Assembly: GCA_910579805.1 (NCBI GenBank)
Contig: CAJTWM010000001.1
Coordinates: forward strand, 1-64,000
DNA length: 64,000 bases
Reading direction: 5' to 3'
Origin: an uncultured Lachnospiraceae bacterium
GTDB lineage: Bacteria > Bacillota > Clostridia > Lachnospirales > Lachnospiraceae
The notes under the pieces were generated by a model. That model did no database searches and was not told the origin of the DNA. It saw nothing but the letters and a program-made list of their open reading frames with translations. Shown piece after piece: positions 8,986 through 18,106 of the stretch; positions within the stretch are counted from its first letter, which is position 1; each line of letters begins with the position of its first letter. The position numbers and the translations under genes were made by a program.

Positions 8986-9041
8986 GTTTATGCAGTCCTT
9001 TCTCTCGATTTCCTGCCCAAAGACAAGTTCCCCGAGTATGT

Positions 9042-9064
9042 ATTGTGGTATAGTGTATCACAAT
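9042..9064. promoter_or_regulatory. Operator-like inverted repeat between rfbG and the GT8 gene
   Basis: ATTGTG (9042-9047) and CACAAT (9059-9064) are perfect inverted arms around an 11-base centre rich in TATA. A possible promoter (TTGTGA, 17 bases, CATACT on the minus strand) overlaps it. It looks like a repressor or activator site, but no regulator gene is nearby. Confidence 0.4.
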
Positions 9065-9077
9065 CAAACGAAATATG

Positions 9078-10157
9078 CTACCGATGTATCAAAATATCGG
9101 TAAAATATTCTTTGATCTGATCCTCCGTAATCTTCACGGCATCCTCATCATTCAAATATTTCCACATCCATTCTACGGTTTTGGCGATCATCTTTTCCCG
9201 TTTCCACACCGGTTTCCATCCTAATGCGCTTTTTATTTTAGAGTTTTCCAATTTCAAAAAAGACGCCTCATGCGGCCCGCCGTCTCCCTGATGTTTCCAG
9301 CAGGACTTTTCGCCCGATATCCTCTCCCAGCCCTTGCACAATTCCGTTACCAGTTCCCCCGTCGTCAAGCAGGAGTCCTCATCCGGACCGATATTATAAC
9401 TGCCCGCATATCTTCCGTCTTCATACTGCTTTGCCGCGATCAAAAGATATGCCGTTACCGGCTCTAACACATACTGATACGGTCTGACGGAACAGGGATT
9501 GCGTACAACGATCTCCCGTTTTTCTTCTATCGCCCGAAAGCAATCCGGTACGATCCTGTCTATGGCGAAGTCTCCCCCTCCGATTACATTTCCCGCCCTT
9601 GCCGTGGAAATTGCCGTCCTGCCGTCAGCAAAGAAAGAATTGCGATAGCTTTCCGTTACCAGCTCCGAGCAGGACTTACTGTTCGAATAAGGGTCGAATC
9701 CGTTCAATTCTTCATTTTCACGATAGCCCCAGCTCCATTCCCTGTTTTTGTATACTTTATCAGTCGTTACATTTACAAAAGACTGAACGGAGGGCGTCAT
9801 GCGCACGCATTCCAATACGTTTACCGTCCCCATTACGTTGACGTCATATGTATAAACAGGATTCCGGTAGGATTCCCTGACGATGGGCTGGGCCGCCATA
9901 TGGATCACGATCTCAGGCCGTACCTGTTCAAAAACAGAACGCAGCCGCGCCAAATCTCTGATATCCCCTTCCACGGAATGTATGCTTTCCTCCACACGGG
10001 CAAGTGTAAACAGATTAGGAGCGGAAGGCGGCTGTAACGCAAATCCCGTTACATCCGCCCCTAACTGTAATAGCATCCGGCACATCCATGAGCCTTTAAA
10101 TCCCGTATGTCCTGTAATCAAAACTTTTTTTCCATGATAAAAATTTTCGTTTATCAT
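9078..10157 (-). CDS. rfbG: CDP-glucose 4,6-dehydratase
   Basis: A 359-residue extended SDR, the usual length for RfbG. The NAD loop is TGHTGFKG (15-22), the catalytic Thr-Thr-Asp-Lys is at 131-134, and YSNSK is at 157-161. It converts CDP-glucose to CDP-4-keto-6-deoxyglucose. Together with rfbF (27569-28354) and rfbH (11677-13008) it defines the CDP-3,6-dideoxyhexose route. The start ATG at 10157 has GGTGG upstream; the longer frame from 10205 is less likely. It is the last gene of the long rfbF operon. Confidence 0.92.
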   Translation of the reverse strand: MINENFYHGKKVLITGHTGFKGSWMCRMLLQLGADVTGFALQPPSAPNLFTLARVEESIHSVEGDIRDLARLRSVFEQVRPEIVIHMAAQPIVRESYRNPVYTYDVNVMGTVNVLECVRMTPSVQSFVNVTTDKVYKNREWSWGYRENEELNGFDPYSNSKSCSELVTESYRNSFFADGRTAISTARAGNVIGGGDFAIDRIVPDCFRAIEEKREIVVRNPCSVRPYQYVLEPVTAYLLIAAKQYEDGRYAGSYNIGPDEDSCLTTGELVTELCKGWERISGEKSCWKHQGDGGPHEASFLKLENSKIKSALGWKPVWKREKMIAKTVEWMWKYLNDEDAVKITEDQIKEYFTDILIHR

Positions 10158-10208
10158 AATAGTTCCACCTTCTTCATTATGTTTCTTCCGTTTTAATAAC
10201 CCCAATTT

Positions 10209-11666
10209 TTATCTGCCTTCCAGCAAATCCGCTACCTTATCAATTACCTGTTCTTTTTCAGCACAACACCTATTGATCAAAAATACAAGGCATTCTTCAG
10301 ACACCCTGTTATTCATAACAAATTCTTTAAACCCATCCCATGACTCCTGATCAATATTGTATTCAAGTTTCACCAACATCTCGCTAATATATCTGACTTT
10401 TTGAATACCCGCCTGATAACTCCATATATGATAGAAAATATTTCCTTGTGACATTTCTTCTTTCTCATACTTGTAAATTTCAAGGCACAACCCGAAAAAA
10501 ATATACTCTGCACTGTTTTCCTCTTCTCTTATCCAGGAATTAAACCAATACAGTTTCTCCAGCTCCTGATAGTTTTCCTCCTGCAAAAGCGAATTTATCC
10601 TATTTAGGATTGCCTCTTTACATTCCTTCAGTTGTCCACAGGCAATCATTTTAAATTCTTCTTTTGGCACGGAAGAAAGCAGGGGCCACCGGTCTTTCAT
10701 CTCCTCGTAATCCTGTTCCGTCAAAGTTCCCTGCTTTCTGAATTTAACCAATTGCGTATGCGAGCCAAATAACCACGATAAATTTGTAGCCCTGTGTATT
10801 ACGTCAGCCTTATATTCATCATAGCAGGACGGAAACGCATTATTGATTTCCATCCACAATTTTCCCCATACCTGAAATCTTTCCCTGGTCCAATAATCTT
10901 CTCCAATATTGATTTCCCCAAATTTAGAAACTTCTCCGCAGATCACTCCGACCGATACGGATTCTTTCTGCGCCAGTCCGTGAAACAAGACCGTAAAATG
11001 CTCAAACAGATTTACCCCGTCAAAAAAATACCTGTCCCTAAATTCGTTCCAATCCATTCCGGCTAATAAACTCTCCACACGAAACAGGGTACAATTCATG
11101 GATGACGCCAGCCATCCCCAATCTGCATAAAATTTCTCCTTTTGAAGATAAACGATGGAGTTTGCCTCCTTATCAGGACGATCAGCATACCCTGACGATA
11201 AAAAAATCGCATCGTATCCTTTCTTGGTCTCTTCCAAAATCACCTTCAAAGTTTCCTCTTCCACATAGCATCTGTCTTTCACCATCCATATATAGTTGTA
11301 ACTATATTGTAACCCATATCCTGATAATAACATAATTAATTTTTCATCTACTTCAATATCCGGATCGATCCTGACATAATATAAATTTTTAATACCTTTC
11401 TGTATAAAATTTTCTACGATATTTAAGGTTTCCTTATTTACACTGGAATCGTAAATATATATGTCCATACCCTTATTTTGTAAAATAGGAAGAAATTTCC
11501 CTAAAACTTGTTCCATAATATCCGGACGGTTATATGTTGGTATACAATAAGCGATCTCTTTTTCTATTCTTTCCGGCCCTATATGTTCACCGCTATGGCA
11601 ATACTCATTCTCCATGCCTTTTTCATCGATCATCGTTTTCCTCTTTTCCGTGCAGTTATTCAGCAT
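10209..11666 (-). CDS. Glycosyltransferase, GT-A (GT2-like)
   Basis: A 485-residue protein. Residues about 38-260 hold a GT-A core: IAYCIPTYNRPDIMEQVL, IYDSS, and a region around IWMVKDRC that occupies the usual metal-site position but lacks a clear DXD. The rest is helical, without recognised motifs. It lies between rfbH and rfbG, the position of dideoxyhexose transferases in O-antigen loci, so it is a good candidate for moving the CDP-linked 3,6-dideoxy sugar. Two starts are reasonable: ATG 11666 (AAGGG ahead) and ATG 11633 (GAGG ahead). No membrane segment. Confidence 0.7.
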   Translation of the reverse strand: MLNNCTEKRKTMIDEKGMENEYCHSGEHIGPERIEKEIAYCIPTYNRPDIMEQVLGKFLPILQNKGMDIYIYDSSVNKETLNIVENFIQKGIKNLYYVRIDPDIEVDEKLIMLLSGYGLQYSYNYIWMVKDRCYVEEETLKVILEETKKGYDAIFLSSGYADRPDKEANSIVYLQKEKFYADWGWLASSMNCTLFRVESLLAGMDWNEFRDRYFFDGVNLFEHFTVLFHGLAQKESVSVGVICGEVSKFGEINIGEDYWTRERFQVWGKLWMEINNAFPSCYDEYKADVIHRATNLSWLFGSHTQLVKFRKQGTLTEQDYEEMKDRWPLLSSVPKEEFKMIACGQLKECKEAILNRINSLLQEENYQELEKLYWFNSWIREEENSAEYIFFGLCLEIYKYEKEEMSQGNIFYHIWSYQAGIQKVRYISEMLVKLEYNIDQESWDGFKEFVMNNRVSEECLVFLINRCCAEKEQVIDKVADLLEGR

Positions 11667-11676
11667 ATGTTGACCC

Positions 11677-13008
11677 TTATTTCCTCTTAACCGCTTCCCT
11701 GATCTGCCCGATCATATAGTCGAGCATCCCGTCTGTCATTCCCGGATACAATCCTATCCAAAAAGAATCCCACATGATCCGGTCGGATTCTTTTAATCCG
11801 CCTACGATCCGGTATCCTGTTGCATTTTTTCTCATTTCATCAAAACAGGGCTGTCTTGTCAGGTTTCCCGCAAACAACATCCGTGTCTGCACGCCTTTTT
11901 CTTCCAGATAGCCTACGATATTGTTTTTGGATATTCCCTCCCTGCAGGTGATAAGATACCCGAACCAGTTGGGATCAGAATTCCCACAGGCTTCCGGCAG
12001 GATCAGCCACTCTCCCAATTCCCGCAGGTTTTCAGATAGATAGGCAAAATTGTTCCGCCTTGCCTCTGAGAAAAAGGGTAACTTTTCCAACTGGGCGCAC
12101 CCGATCGCCGCCTGCATATCCGTCGCTTTTAAGTTATACCCGAAATGAGAATAGACATACTTATGATCATATCCCAAAGGCAGTTCCCCGTACTGCCTGT
12201 CAAAACGATGCCCGCATTTATTATCATTGCCGGAAGCACAGATACAGTCCCGTCCCCAATCCCGCATGGAGCGGATAATCTTATGCAGCAGCGCATCGTT
12301 CGTGTAGACCGCGCCGCCTTCCCCCATCGTCATATGATGCGGAGGATAAAAACTGGAAGTTCCGATATCTCCCACAGTTCCCGTAAATTTCCATTGTCCG
12401 TCAATATAATATCTGCTGCCAAGGGCATCACAGTTATCTTCTATGAGCCATAAATGATGGCGCGTACAAAACTCCTTTACGGCTTTCAGGTCAAAAGGGT
12501 TGCCTAAAGTATGCGCCAGCATGACCGCTTTGGTCTTATCGGAGACCGCCTGCTCTAATACGGTAACGTCGATATTATACTGGGGGATCGTAACATCTAC
12601 AAACACCGGTACGGCTCCGTACTGCAGAATCGGCGTCACCGTAGTCGGGAATCCTGCCGCCGCCGTGATCACTTCGTCTCCCGGAAGGATCCTTCTGTCG
12701 CCCAAAAGCGGGGAAGTCAGCGCCATAAACGCAAGCAGATTGGCAGAAGAGCCTGAATTGACAACAGAGCAGTATTTCACCTCCAGATAGCCGGCCAGTC
12801 CGCTTTCAAACCGTTCCGTATAACGGCCTGCCGTCAGCCAGAATTCCAAAGCGCTGTCAACCAGATTGACCATTTCCTTTTCGTCATAAACACGGCCCCC
12901 GTAAGAAATCCGGTCCCCGCTTTTATATTCTTTTACGTTATGATATGTCTTGCAATAGTCCTGCACCAAATTTAAAATTTCTTCCCTTGCCTGCCGTTGT
13001 GTTTTCAT
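11677..13008 (-). CDS. rfbH: CDP-6-deoxy-4-hexulose 3-dehydrase (E1)
   Basis: A 443-residue PMP- and iron-sulfur-dependent dehydrase of the DegT fold. The PLP lysine is replaced by histidine: His-His at 224-225 in FYPPHHMTMGEGG. Four cysteines fit the E1 [2Fe-2S] pattern: Cys193, then Cys255-x-Cys257-x7-Cys265. It removes the C3 hydroxyl of CDP-4-keto-6-deoxyglucose. The partner reductase (RfbI/E3 type) is not in this window. The start has a GAGAGGGG site. It lies in the long rfbF operon, with GT2 upstream and a glycosyltransferase downstream. Confidence 0.93.
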   Translation of the reverse strand: MKTQRQAREEILNLVQDYCKTYHNVKEYKSGDRISYGGRVYDEKEMVNLVDSALEFWLTAGRYTERFESGLAGYLEVKYCSVVNSGSSANLLAFMALTSPLLGDRRILPGDEVITAAAGFPTTVTPILQYGAVPVFVDVTIPQYNIDVTVLEQAVSDKTKAVMLAHTLGNPFDLKAVKEFCTRHHLWLIEDNCDALGSRYYIDGQWKFTGTVGDIGTSSFYPPHHMTMGEGGAVYTNDALLHKIIRSMRDWGRDCICASGNDNKCGHRFDRQYGELPLGYDHKYVYSHFGYNLKATDMQAAIGCAQLEKLPFFSEARRNNFAYLSENLRELGEWLILPEACGNSDPNWFGYLITCREGISKNNIVGYLEEKGVQTRMLFAGNLTRQPCFDEMRKNATGYRIVGGLKESDRIMWDSFWIGLYPGMTDGMLDYMIGQIREAVKRK

Positions 13009-13035
13009 CCGCTGTCCCCTCTCTTACTTTTCCTC

Positions 13036-14520
13036 TCAGAATCCGCCCGTATACTGTTGAAAAACAGAATAGATCCTGATCAAAAACGAAAGTATCACAT
13101 TGATAAATTCTTCGCCCTCTATGGCGTCTTTGCTTATCTCATTCCAAAACCGCTGCCATTGCGCCCCGTCGATTTCCTGATCATACTTTAATTCCGTATC
13201 CTCTACCAGGTATCGCAGATTTTCCTTCATACCCTTTATCGCATCCGTAATGTAAGGATACTCCCTGCCCAGATCCTCATCGCTTAACGCTTCAACCTTT
13301 ATCAAAATATTTTCTATAAACTGCCCGATTAATTTCATCAGTTCTTTTTGTTCGTCCGATAATTGTTCAAACACGCTTCTTCTATATATAGTTTCCCAGT
13401 CTTCCTGACCTGCCCGGGCATTCATCGCATCCTGCAGCGCTTTGATCCGTACGTTCTGTTCTTTTATCACCTGTCTGTCGTCTTCTATCTGTTTTTGCAG
13501 AAACGTAATGATTCCAATTCCGCCTTCTCCGCTGTAATCGGCGAAATCCCAAAAACTATATCCGTAGTACTTTTCCAGGATCTGTCCCATATCGCAGTCC
13601 CATTTTTGTTTTGTATATTTGCTTTGTCTGTAAAAGTAATTAATCGCAAACTGTTTGTACATATCTTCGCTTGCCACAGCAATACAAAGAAAGAATTTTT
13701 CACACATAATTTCTTTGGGGGAAGACGCTTTCCGGTTCACAAAGCAATCCTGAAACGTTTTTATAAAAACGTCGTCTTCCATGTTCTCTATGATATCTTC
13801 AAACAGAATCGCATTTTCATTTATTGTGCGGATATAGGTAGGTTTAAGCGGTGTGCTTTCATTCCTGCACTCCCCTTTCCCATGCCACCGGAACTGTACC
13901 AAAGGCTCCTCCACAACATAAATATCATGTTTAAGGAGTATCAGCAGCCATTCATACAGATCCGACAATTGGCGGAATGGAAGGCGTTTTTTCACTGCTT
14001 CCCTATATACCTCCCGCTCTATCACCGAGGAAGGAAAAGCCAGACAATTTCCTTCCAGCAGCAGCCTTCTGATCCATTCATACCGGCTTCTGTTAGGTTC
14101 CATAAAAACATTTTGGGAATGGTCACAGGGACGCAGATCCTCCCCCACCTGTTCTGCCCATGAAAAACATGCTTTTATTTCCGGATTCCCTGCCAGAACT
14201 TTCATTTGCTTTTCCAGTTTGTCAGGCTTCCAAATATCATCCGAAGTCATATTGGCAATATAGTCTCCCGATGCATTTTTAACAAGGATTTCTTCACTTC
14301 GAAAAATTGCGTTTTTATCTACATGCAAAATCCTGATCCTGTCCCCATACCGCTTCATGACCTCATAAGACCTGTCCGTGGAACCGTTATCCAAAACAAT
14401 AAGTTCAAAATGACCGTACGTCTGATTCAAAACGCTTTCAATGGACTGCGCCACATAATTCTCATGATTGTAACACGGCATAATAACGCTTACAAAAGGC
14501 TTATCTCCCTTATTCTTCAT
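13036..14520 (-). CDS. GT2 glycosyltransferase with coiled-coil C terminus
   Basis: A 494-residue protein. The GT2 core is at about 8-240: VSVIMPCYNHENYVAQSIESVLNQ, VLDNGSTD and TSDDIWKPDK (metal site). A helical region follows with a coiled-coil-like stretch near 365-395 (QKQIEDDRQVIKEQ). The core resembles the GT2 part of 1704-3869, but the methyltransferase part is missing. Start supported by GAGG just upstream. Cytoplasmic, in the rfbF operon. Sugar specificity cannot be read. Confidence 0.82.
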   Translation of the reverse strand: MKNKGDKPFVSVIMPCYNHENYVAQSIESVLNQTYGHFELIVLDNGSTDRSYEVMKRYGDRIRILHVDKNAIFRSEEILVKNASGDYIANMTSDDIWKPDKLEKQMKVLAGNPEIKACFSWAEQVGEDLRPCDHSQNVFMEPNRSRYEWIRRLLLEGNCLAFPSSVIEREVYREAVKKRLPFRQLSDLYEWLLILLKHDIYVVEEPLVQFRWHGKGECRNESTPLKPTYIRTINENAILFEDIIENMEDDVFIKTFQDCFVNRKASSPKEIMCEKFFLCIAVASEDMYKQFAINYFYRQSKYTKQKWDCDMGQILEKYYGYSFWDFADYSGEGGIGIITFLQKQIEDDRQVIKEQNVRIKALQDAMNARAGQEDWETIYRRSVFEQLSDEQKELMKLIGQFIENILIKVEALSDEDLGREYPYITDAIKGMKENLRYLVEDTELKYDQEIDGAQWQRFWNEISKDAIEGEEFINVILSFLIRIYSVFQQYTGGF

Positions 14521-14569
14521 ATTTTCCTCTTCCTGAAACGCCTTTTTCGGCGCATAACCTGATCTTTTT

Positions 14570-15775
14570 CTAATAGCTCCCGTACTCTACCGCTTCTTTC
14601 AATTGCACTGCAGGCTCTACGTCTGCAGGCGCAGTTAACGGCCTGCCGTTGCAGAAATCACAAGACAGCATATTATCCTTAAAGAACAAAAAGTTCTTGA
14701 TCTTTTCTTTCATTTCGTTCGTATCTATGGTTTCTTCCATAAAATCCAAATAATCCTCTTTCCTATCCGGAATACCTTTCAACTGAAATGCATTCGCTAA
14801 AAAAGGACAACGGTATAACTTACCCTGTGCCGCAGAAAATACGTTTTTAGAACAACATTCCATAAATTTCTGCCTGATTTCCTGCGCGGATCCTCCGTGG
14901 GGGGCCATACTGCAGCAATCGACCCATCCTTCCAATTTTGTCGTCAAAAACGCAATATCTTCCGCCATGCATATTTCTTCGTTTTTTGAAAGATTCCTTG
15001 ACAGGGCATTTCCGTAATCGGAAAACAGAATCAATATTTTAGGATCTTTCAAAAGAGAGGTCATGTTTTCATTGAACGGCAGGGTTCCGTTTGAAAAAAT
15101 AACCACCTTTCCGATCACCTTCTTACCGGCCAGATAGTTTGCTATTTCACAAGCTTTAGGATGCATAAAAGGTTCGCCCCCGATCAGCCTGATTTCATTG
15201 ATCTGATCGAACAGACTGCATAGCCGGTCTATTTCTTTATAAAGTTTTTTCTCCTCAAAGTTTTCGGGATTTTTATAATATTGCGCCAAATTACTACAAT
15301 CACGGCACTTCAACGAACATTTCTGTGTAATGATAAAATCGATGCTCCTCGCAAAAAGACTTTCTTTTTCCAATAAATTCTTATGGCAGTTAATACAGGT
15401 TGAAACCGTGTATTCCACAAACTCCGACGGTTTGCCGTAGTCTCTTTCATAGACGTTTATTTCTTCCAAAATCGCGCTGCCGGACATATAATCAAAATAT
15501 CCGGATTCTTCTAATTTCTTCCGTACTTCTATGATCTCGGCCGCCGAAATGATAAAAAATGCCCTTGGATACCGTTCCTTTAATTGCGATATATGGATCA
15601 CTTCTTTACCGCAAAAGTATTTTCCTGCTTTATTAATGTTGTAATCGCAAAACACCGACACCTGTATATTATTACGGGCTAATTCGTCTGCCAGCACCTC
15701 TCCTACCGTACTGGCGCCGTATATCACGATGGGAAGGCCGCATTCTGAAATTTTGTTTTTTATTTCCGCATTCAT
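14570..15775 (-). CDS. Radical SAM enzyme with N-terminal Rossmann-like domain
   Basis: A 401-residue protein. Residues about 14-100 are a Rossmann-like unit (IVIYGASTVGE) similar to the PglD/NeuD N terminus. The radical SAM cluster motif CxxxCxxC is Cys153, Cys157, Cys160 (CSLKCRDC). GGEP follows, then several late cysteines (DCCS, ECCS, RCPF, CDFC) that could hold an auxiliary cluster. The start overlaps the upstream stop (TAATG). The joining of a nucleotide-binding-like fold to a radical SAM core in a nucleotide-sugar operon is unusual. Reaction unknown; sugar oxidation, dehydration or rearrangement are possible. Confidence 0.8.
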   Translation of the reverse strand: MNAEIKNKISECGLPIVIYGASTVGEVLADELARNNIQVSVFCDYNINKAGKYFCGKEVIHISQLKERYPRAFFIISAAEIIEVRKKLEESGYFDYMSGSAILEEINVYERDYGKPSEFVEYTVSTCINCHKNLLEKESLFARSIDFIITQKCSLKCRDCSNLAQYYKNPENFEEKKLYKEIDRLCSLFDQINEIRLIGGEPFMHPKACEIANYLAGKKVIGKVVIFSNGTLPFNENMTSLLKDPKILILFSDYGNALSRNLSKNEEICMAEDIAFLTTKLEGWVDCCSMAPHGGSAQEIRQKFMECCSKNVFSAAQGKLYRCPFLANAFQLKGIPDRKEDYLDFMEETIDTNEMKEKIKNFLFFKDNMLSCDFCNGRPLTAPADVEPAVQLKEAVEYGSY

Positions 15776-16353
15776 TAATAACTAATATCCTCCACTAATA
15801 CGGCGCGGCAGGGCGCACCGTCCACCTGCCCCAAATTAACCGGCTGCGCGCAAAGAAAATACTCTCCCTCTTCTATCTGCCGGAGTAGGATCCCCTCCAA
15901 AATGACCGTTTCTTTTTCCAAAAGAATTTCATGAATGTATGGCCCCGTTTTTTCGTTTCCTACCGTACAATTCTCTACCCCTATCAGATCGATTCCCGCT
16001 TCCGCTATCCTTTCCGCCGTTTCTACCGTTAATTCAAATTCTCCCTTAAGTAAGATCTTTCTTATTCCATTCCGTAAACAATTTTCTATCTCTTCCAAAG
16101 TCCTTTGTTCCATATCGATCACGGCGCATCTGCCCATAAATTTCTCCAGCGGGATCTCTCCGACGGTCTTCCCCCCGTCAATAAAATGATAGGGAGCGTC
16201 CACATGGGTAGCGTTATGGCAGCACATACTAAAACTTGTTAAATTGCATTTATCCCCATGCTTCTTTCTCAATACTTCCTGTTTCTCCGGCATCGGATCT
16301 CCCGGATATGTTTTGGATCCGAAAACTTCCTGCGATATATCATGTATCTTCAT
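15775..16353 (-). CDS. Cyclase-family (kynurenine formamidase-like) metal hydrolase
   Basis: A 192-residue protein with the family motif around CHNATHVDAPYHF, whose His and Asp residues bind metal. The family includes kynurenine formamidases and isatin hydrolases; all act on amides or related bonds. No tryptophan-catabolism gene is nearby, so the usual product name should not be transferred. In a locus that also has a formyltransferase, removal of an acyl or formyl group is conceivable. The start is the ATG at 16353 with GGGAG 6 bases ahead; the ATG at 16365 lies inside that ribosome site. Confidence 0.78.
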   Translation of the reverse strand: MKIHDISQEVFGSKTYPGDPMPEKQEVLRKKHGDKCNLTSFSMCCHNATHVDAPYHFIDGGKTVGEIPLEKFMGRCAVIDMEQRTLEEIENCLRNGIRKILLKGEFELTVETAERIAEAGIDLIGVENCTVGNEKTGPYIHEILLEKETVILEGILLRQIEEGEYFLCAQPVNLGQVDGAPCRAVLVEDISY

Positions 16354-16373
16354 CTTAACTCCCATCTTTCAAT

Positions 16374-17456
16374 TTATAATAATAGATCGACGATCTTTTC
16401 ATCCTGAATTTGCTTCTCTTTTAGATACGCTTTAATCGGCTCCACTTGTCTCGACGCGATTACGATCACATCGTATTTATCGCCGTAATCGTTTAATTCT
16501 TCTGCCGGTATCCAAGGATACATGAAAACATTATTGGCTTCATAGCTCCTGCGCGTATCCTGCCTGTCTGAAACATATACTATCGTTTCACCCAATTCTT
16601 CCAGTCTCCTGATAACGGATTTGCCTATTTCCGACGTGCCGTATACCACGACCCTTTTCTTATGGATCCGGTCGGATACTTGGTCAATGATATAACGGTA
16701 CCAGCCGGCATCGTTGTCCGGTATCAGTATCCCTTTTTTCGCAACCTGCTTTCTTGCATATTTTTTCAGCCTTTTGATGTATTCCGGAAATCCTCCGCTT
16801 TGATTGGCCTTTCTCTCGGAATACACATTGAGGTCATGCTGCCTATACCCTCCGCAGATTCTTTTATCGACAATAATATTGGACTCTGCCAACGCGATAT
16901 GCACCAAAATACAATCCAAACCCGCTTTCATTTCTTCCGTATCCGTAAAAGGCAAAAAAGACTCCAAATACTCTTTTTGTATGGATAAACCGCTGGTATT
17001 ATTATGTGCATAGATATATCCGTATTTTGTTAAAGCCTCCGCATAATCAAAATCTGTCCTTGCGTTTACCATCCGGCTGACGCCGTCAACCGACAAGGAA
17101 GAATCTACCATTGCGCAATCCGGATATTCTTTATGTAATTGGGCCTTGTATGCCAGCATATTTTCACCATACCAGTCGTCCGCATCAAGACAGCAGATGA
17201 TTTCTCCTTTTGCAATCCTGACTCCTTCCATAAAGGCCGCATTTTGTCCTCTTCTTTCCGCCCCTTCTTCCAAAAATACGGACCTGACCCGGGAAGACTT
17301 ATTTTCATATTCCTTTATGATCTGTTTTGAATCGTCTGTTGAGCCGTCATCCACAATGATCAGTTCGAAATCATCGTAGGTCTGTTTTAAAACCGACTCC
17401 ACGGCATCCCTCAAATAAACTCCGTAATTGTAATTTGTAATAATAACAGAAATCAT
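16374..17456 (-). CDS. GT2 glycosyltransferase with C-terminal Rossmann-like domain
   Basis: A 360-residue protein. The GT2 core is at about 1-215: ISVIITNYNYG, IVDDGSTDDS and CLDADDWYG with the metal-binding DADD. The C-terminal about 90 residues contain VVVYGTSEIGKSVIRRLEELGE, a nucleotide-binding-like fold that recurs in other proteins of the island. Ribosome site AGGAG lies upstream of ATG 17456. Located between Nudix and cyclase genes. Donor and acceptor are not predictable. Confidence 0.83.
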   Translation of the reverse strand: MISVIITNYNYGVYLRDAVESVLKQTYDDFELIIVDDGSTDDSKQIIKEYENKSSRVRSVFLEEGAERRGQNAAFMEGVRIAKGEIICCLDADDWYGENMLAYKAQLHKEYPDCAMVDSSLSVDGVSRMVNARTDFDYAEALTKYGYIYAHNNTSGLSIQKEYLESFLPFTDTEEMKAGLDCILVHIALAESNIIVDKRICGGYRQHDLNVYSERKANQSGGFPEYIKRLKKYARKQVAKKGILIPDNDAGWYRYIIDQVSDRIHKKRVVVYGTSEIGKSVIRRLEELGETIVYVSDRQDTRRSYEANNVFMYPWIPAEELNDYGDKYDVIVIASRQVEPIKAYLKEKQIQDEKIVDLLL

Positions 17457-17498
17457 TCCGTCCCGACTCCTTTCATACTTCCACCGTATCCGGCCGCC

Positions 17499-17993
17499 TT
17501 ATTTCCACAGATCCGAATATACCTTTCTCTGTCCTTCTATAAACTGATCCGGACATGCTGCGATCCATTTTAAGTATCCGGCGTCATCTTCCTTTTTCTC
17601 TCCGTTATCGATCACATATCCTTCCGGAAGGTAGCAACGGTAGAGCAGGGAAATAAAATGTCCCCTGATCTCCTCCCCAATGATGATCTCATTGACGGCC
17701 AAAGGTTCTTTTTCGAATTTCACTTCCGCCTGCAGTTCCTGTATGCCGACTTTTTGTATACGGGTAAAAATATTCTCCTTAAATCTGATGATTCCGCCGG
17801 GAATATGCCATCCCTGCCCGCACACGTCGTCGCGCCATGCCATTAATACCGCCCCGCTTTCGTTTCTGACCAGCAGATCCACATTGATCAGCGGCGTAAT
17901 GGTAGACACATAGGTAAATACCTCTTCCGGAAGCCCTTCTTTCGGGTTCTTAACCTTTTGCTTCATCTTCTCAATAATCTCTTCTAAGTTCAT
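17499..17993 (-). CDS. Nudix protein, GDP-mannose hydrolase-like, degenerate Nudix box
   Basis: A 164-residue Nudix fold: WHIPGGIIRFKE opens the box, but the central REUxEE is replaced by KVGIQE, so most catalytic glutamates are missing. GDP-mannose mannosyl hydrolases (Gmm) also have an altered box and are found in polysaccharide loci, and length and context agree with that group. It may hydrolyse a nucleotide sugar or only bind it. The start ATG 17993 is preceded by GGGAG that belongs to the stem-loop repeat at 17999-18029. The longer frame from 18110 would run through the repeat and is rejected. Confidence 0.78.
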   Translation of the reverse strand: MNLEEIIEKMKQKVKNPKEGLPEEVFTYVSTITPLINVDLLVRNESGAVLMAWRDDVCGQGWHIPGGIIRFKENIFTRIQKVGIQELQAEVKFEKEPLAVNEIIIGEEIRGHFISLLYRCYLPEGYVIDNGEKKEDDAGYLKWIAACPDQFIEGQRKVYSDLWK

Positions 17994-17998
17994 CCCAA

Positions 17999-18068
17999 CT
18001 CCCATCTGCCCGCTTTGCGGGCGTGCAAACCGACTCCCATGATTCTGCCCTGCGGAATTTCGAATCCG
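17999..18068 (-). repeat. Stem-loop repeat copy A, upstream of the Nudix gene
   Basis: Minus strand TTTGCACGCCCGC-AAA-GCGGGC followed by AGATGGGAG at 18029-17999. A weaker hairpin (CGGA...TCCG, 18053-18068) precedes it, and the GCAGA-ATGGGAGT motif appears twice in tandem. The terminal GGGAG serves as ribosome binding site. Other copies: 28359-28416, 48678-48737, 50784-50815, and a partial one at 46711-46752. Confidence 0.7.
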
Positions 18069-18106
18069 GACGGGAAATGCCTCCCACGTTATTTTCCGAC
18101 AGGGTA

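Noticed and set aside
15775..16353. Kynurenine formamidase in tryptophan breakdown
   Set aside because: Family motif fits, but no tryptophan-catabolism neighbours; left as a cyclase-family hydrolase.
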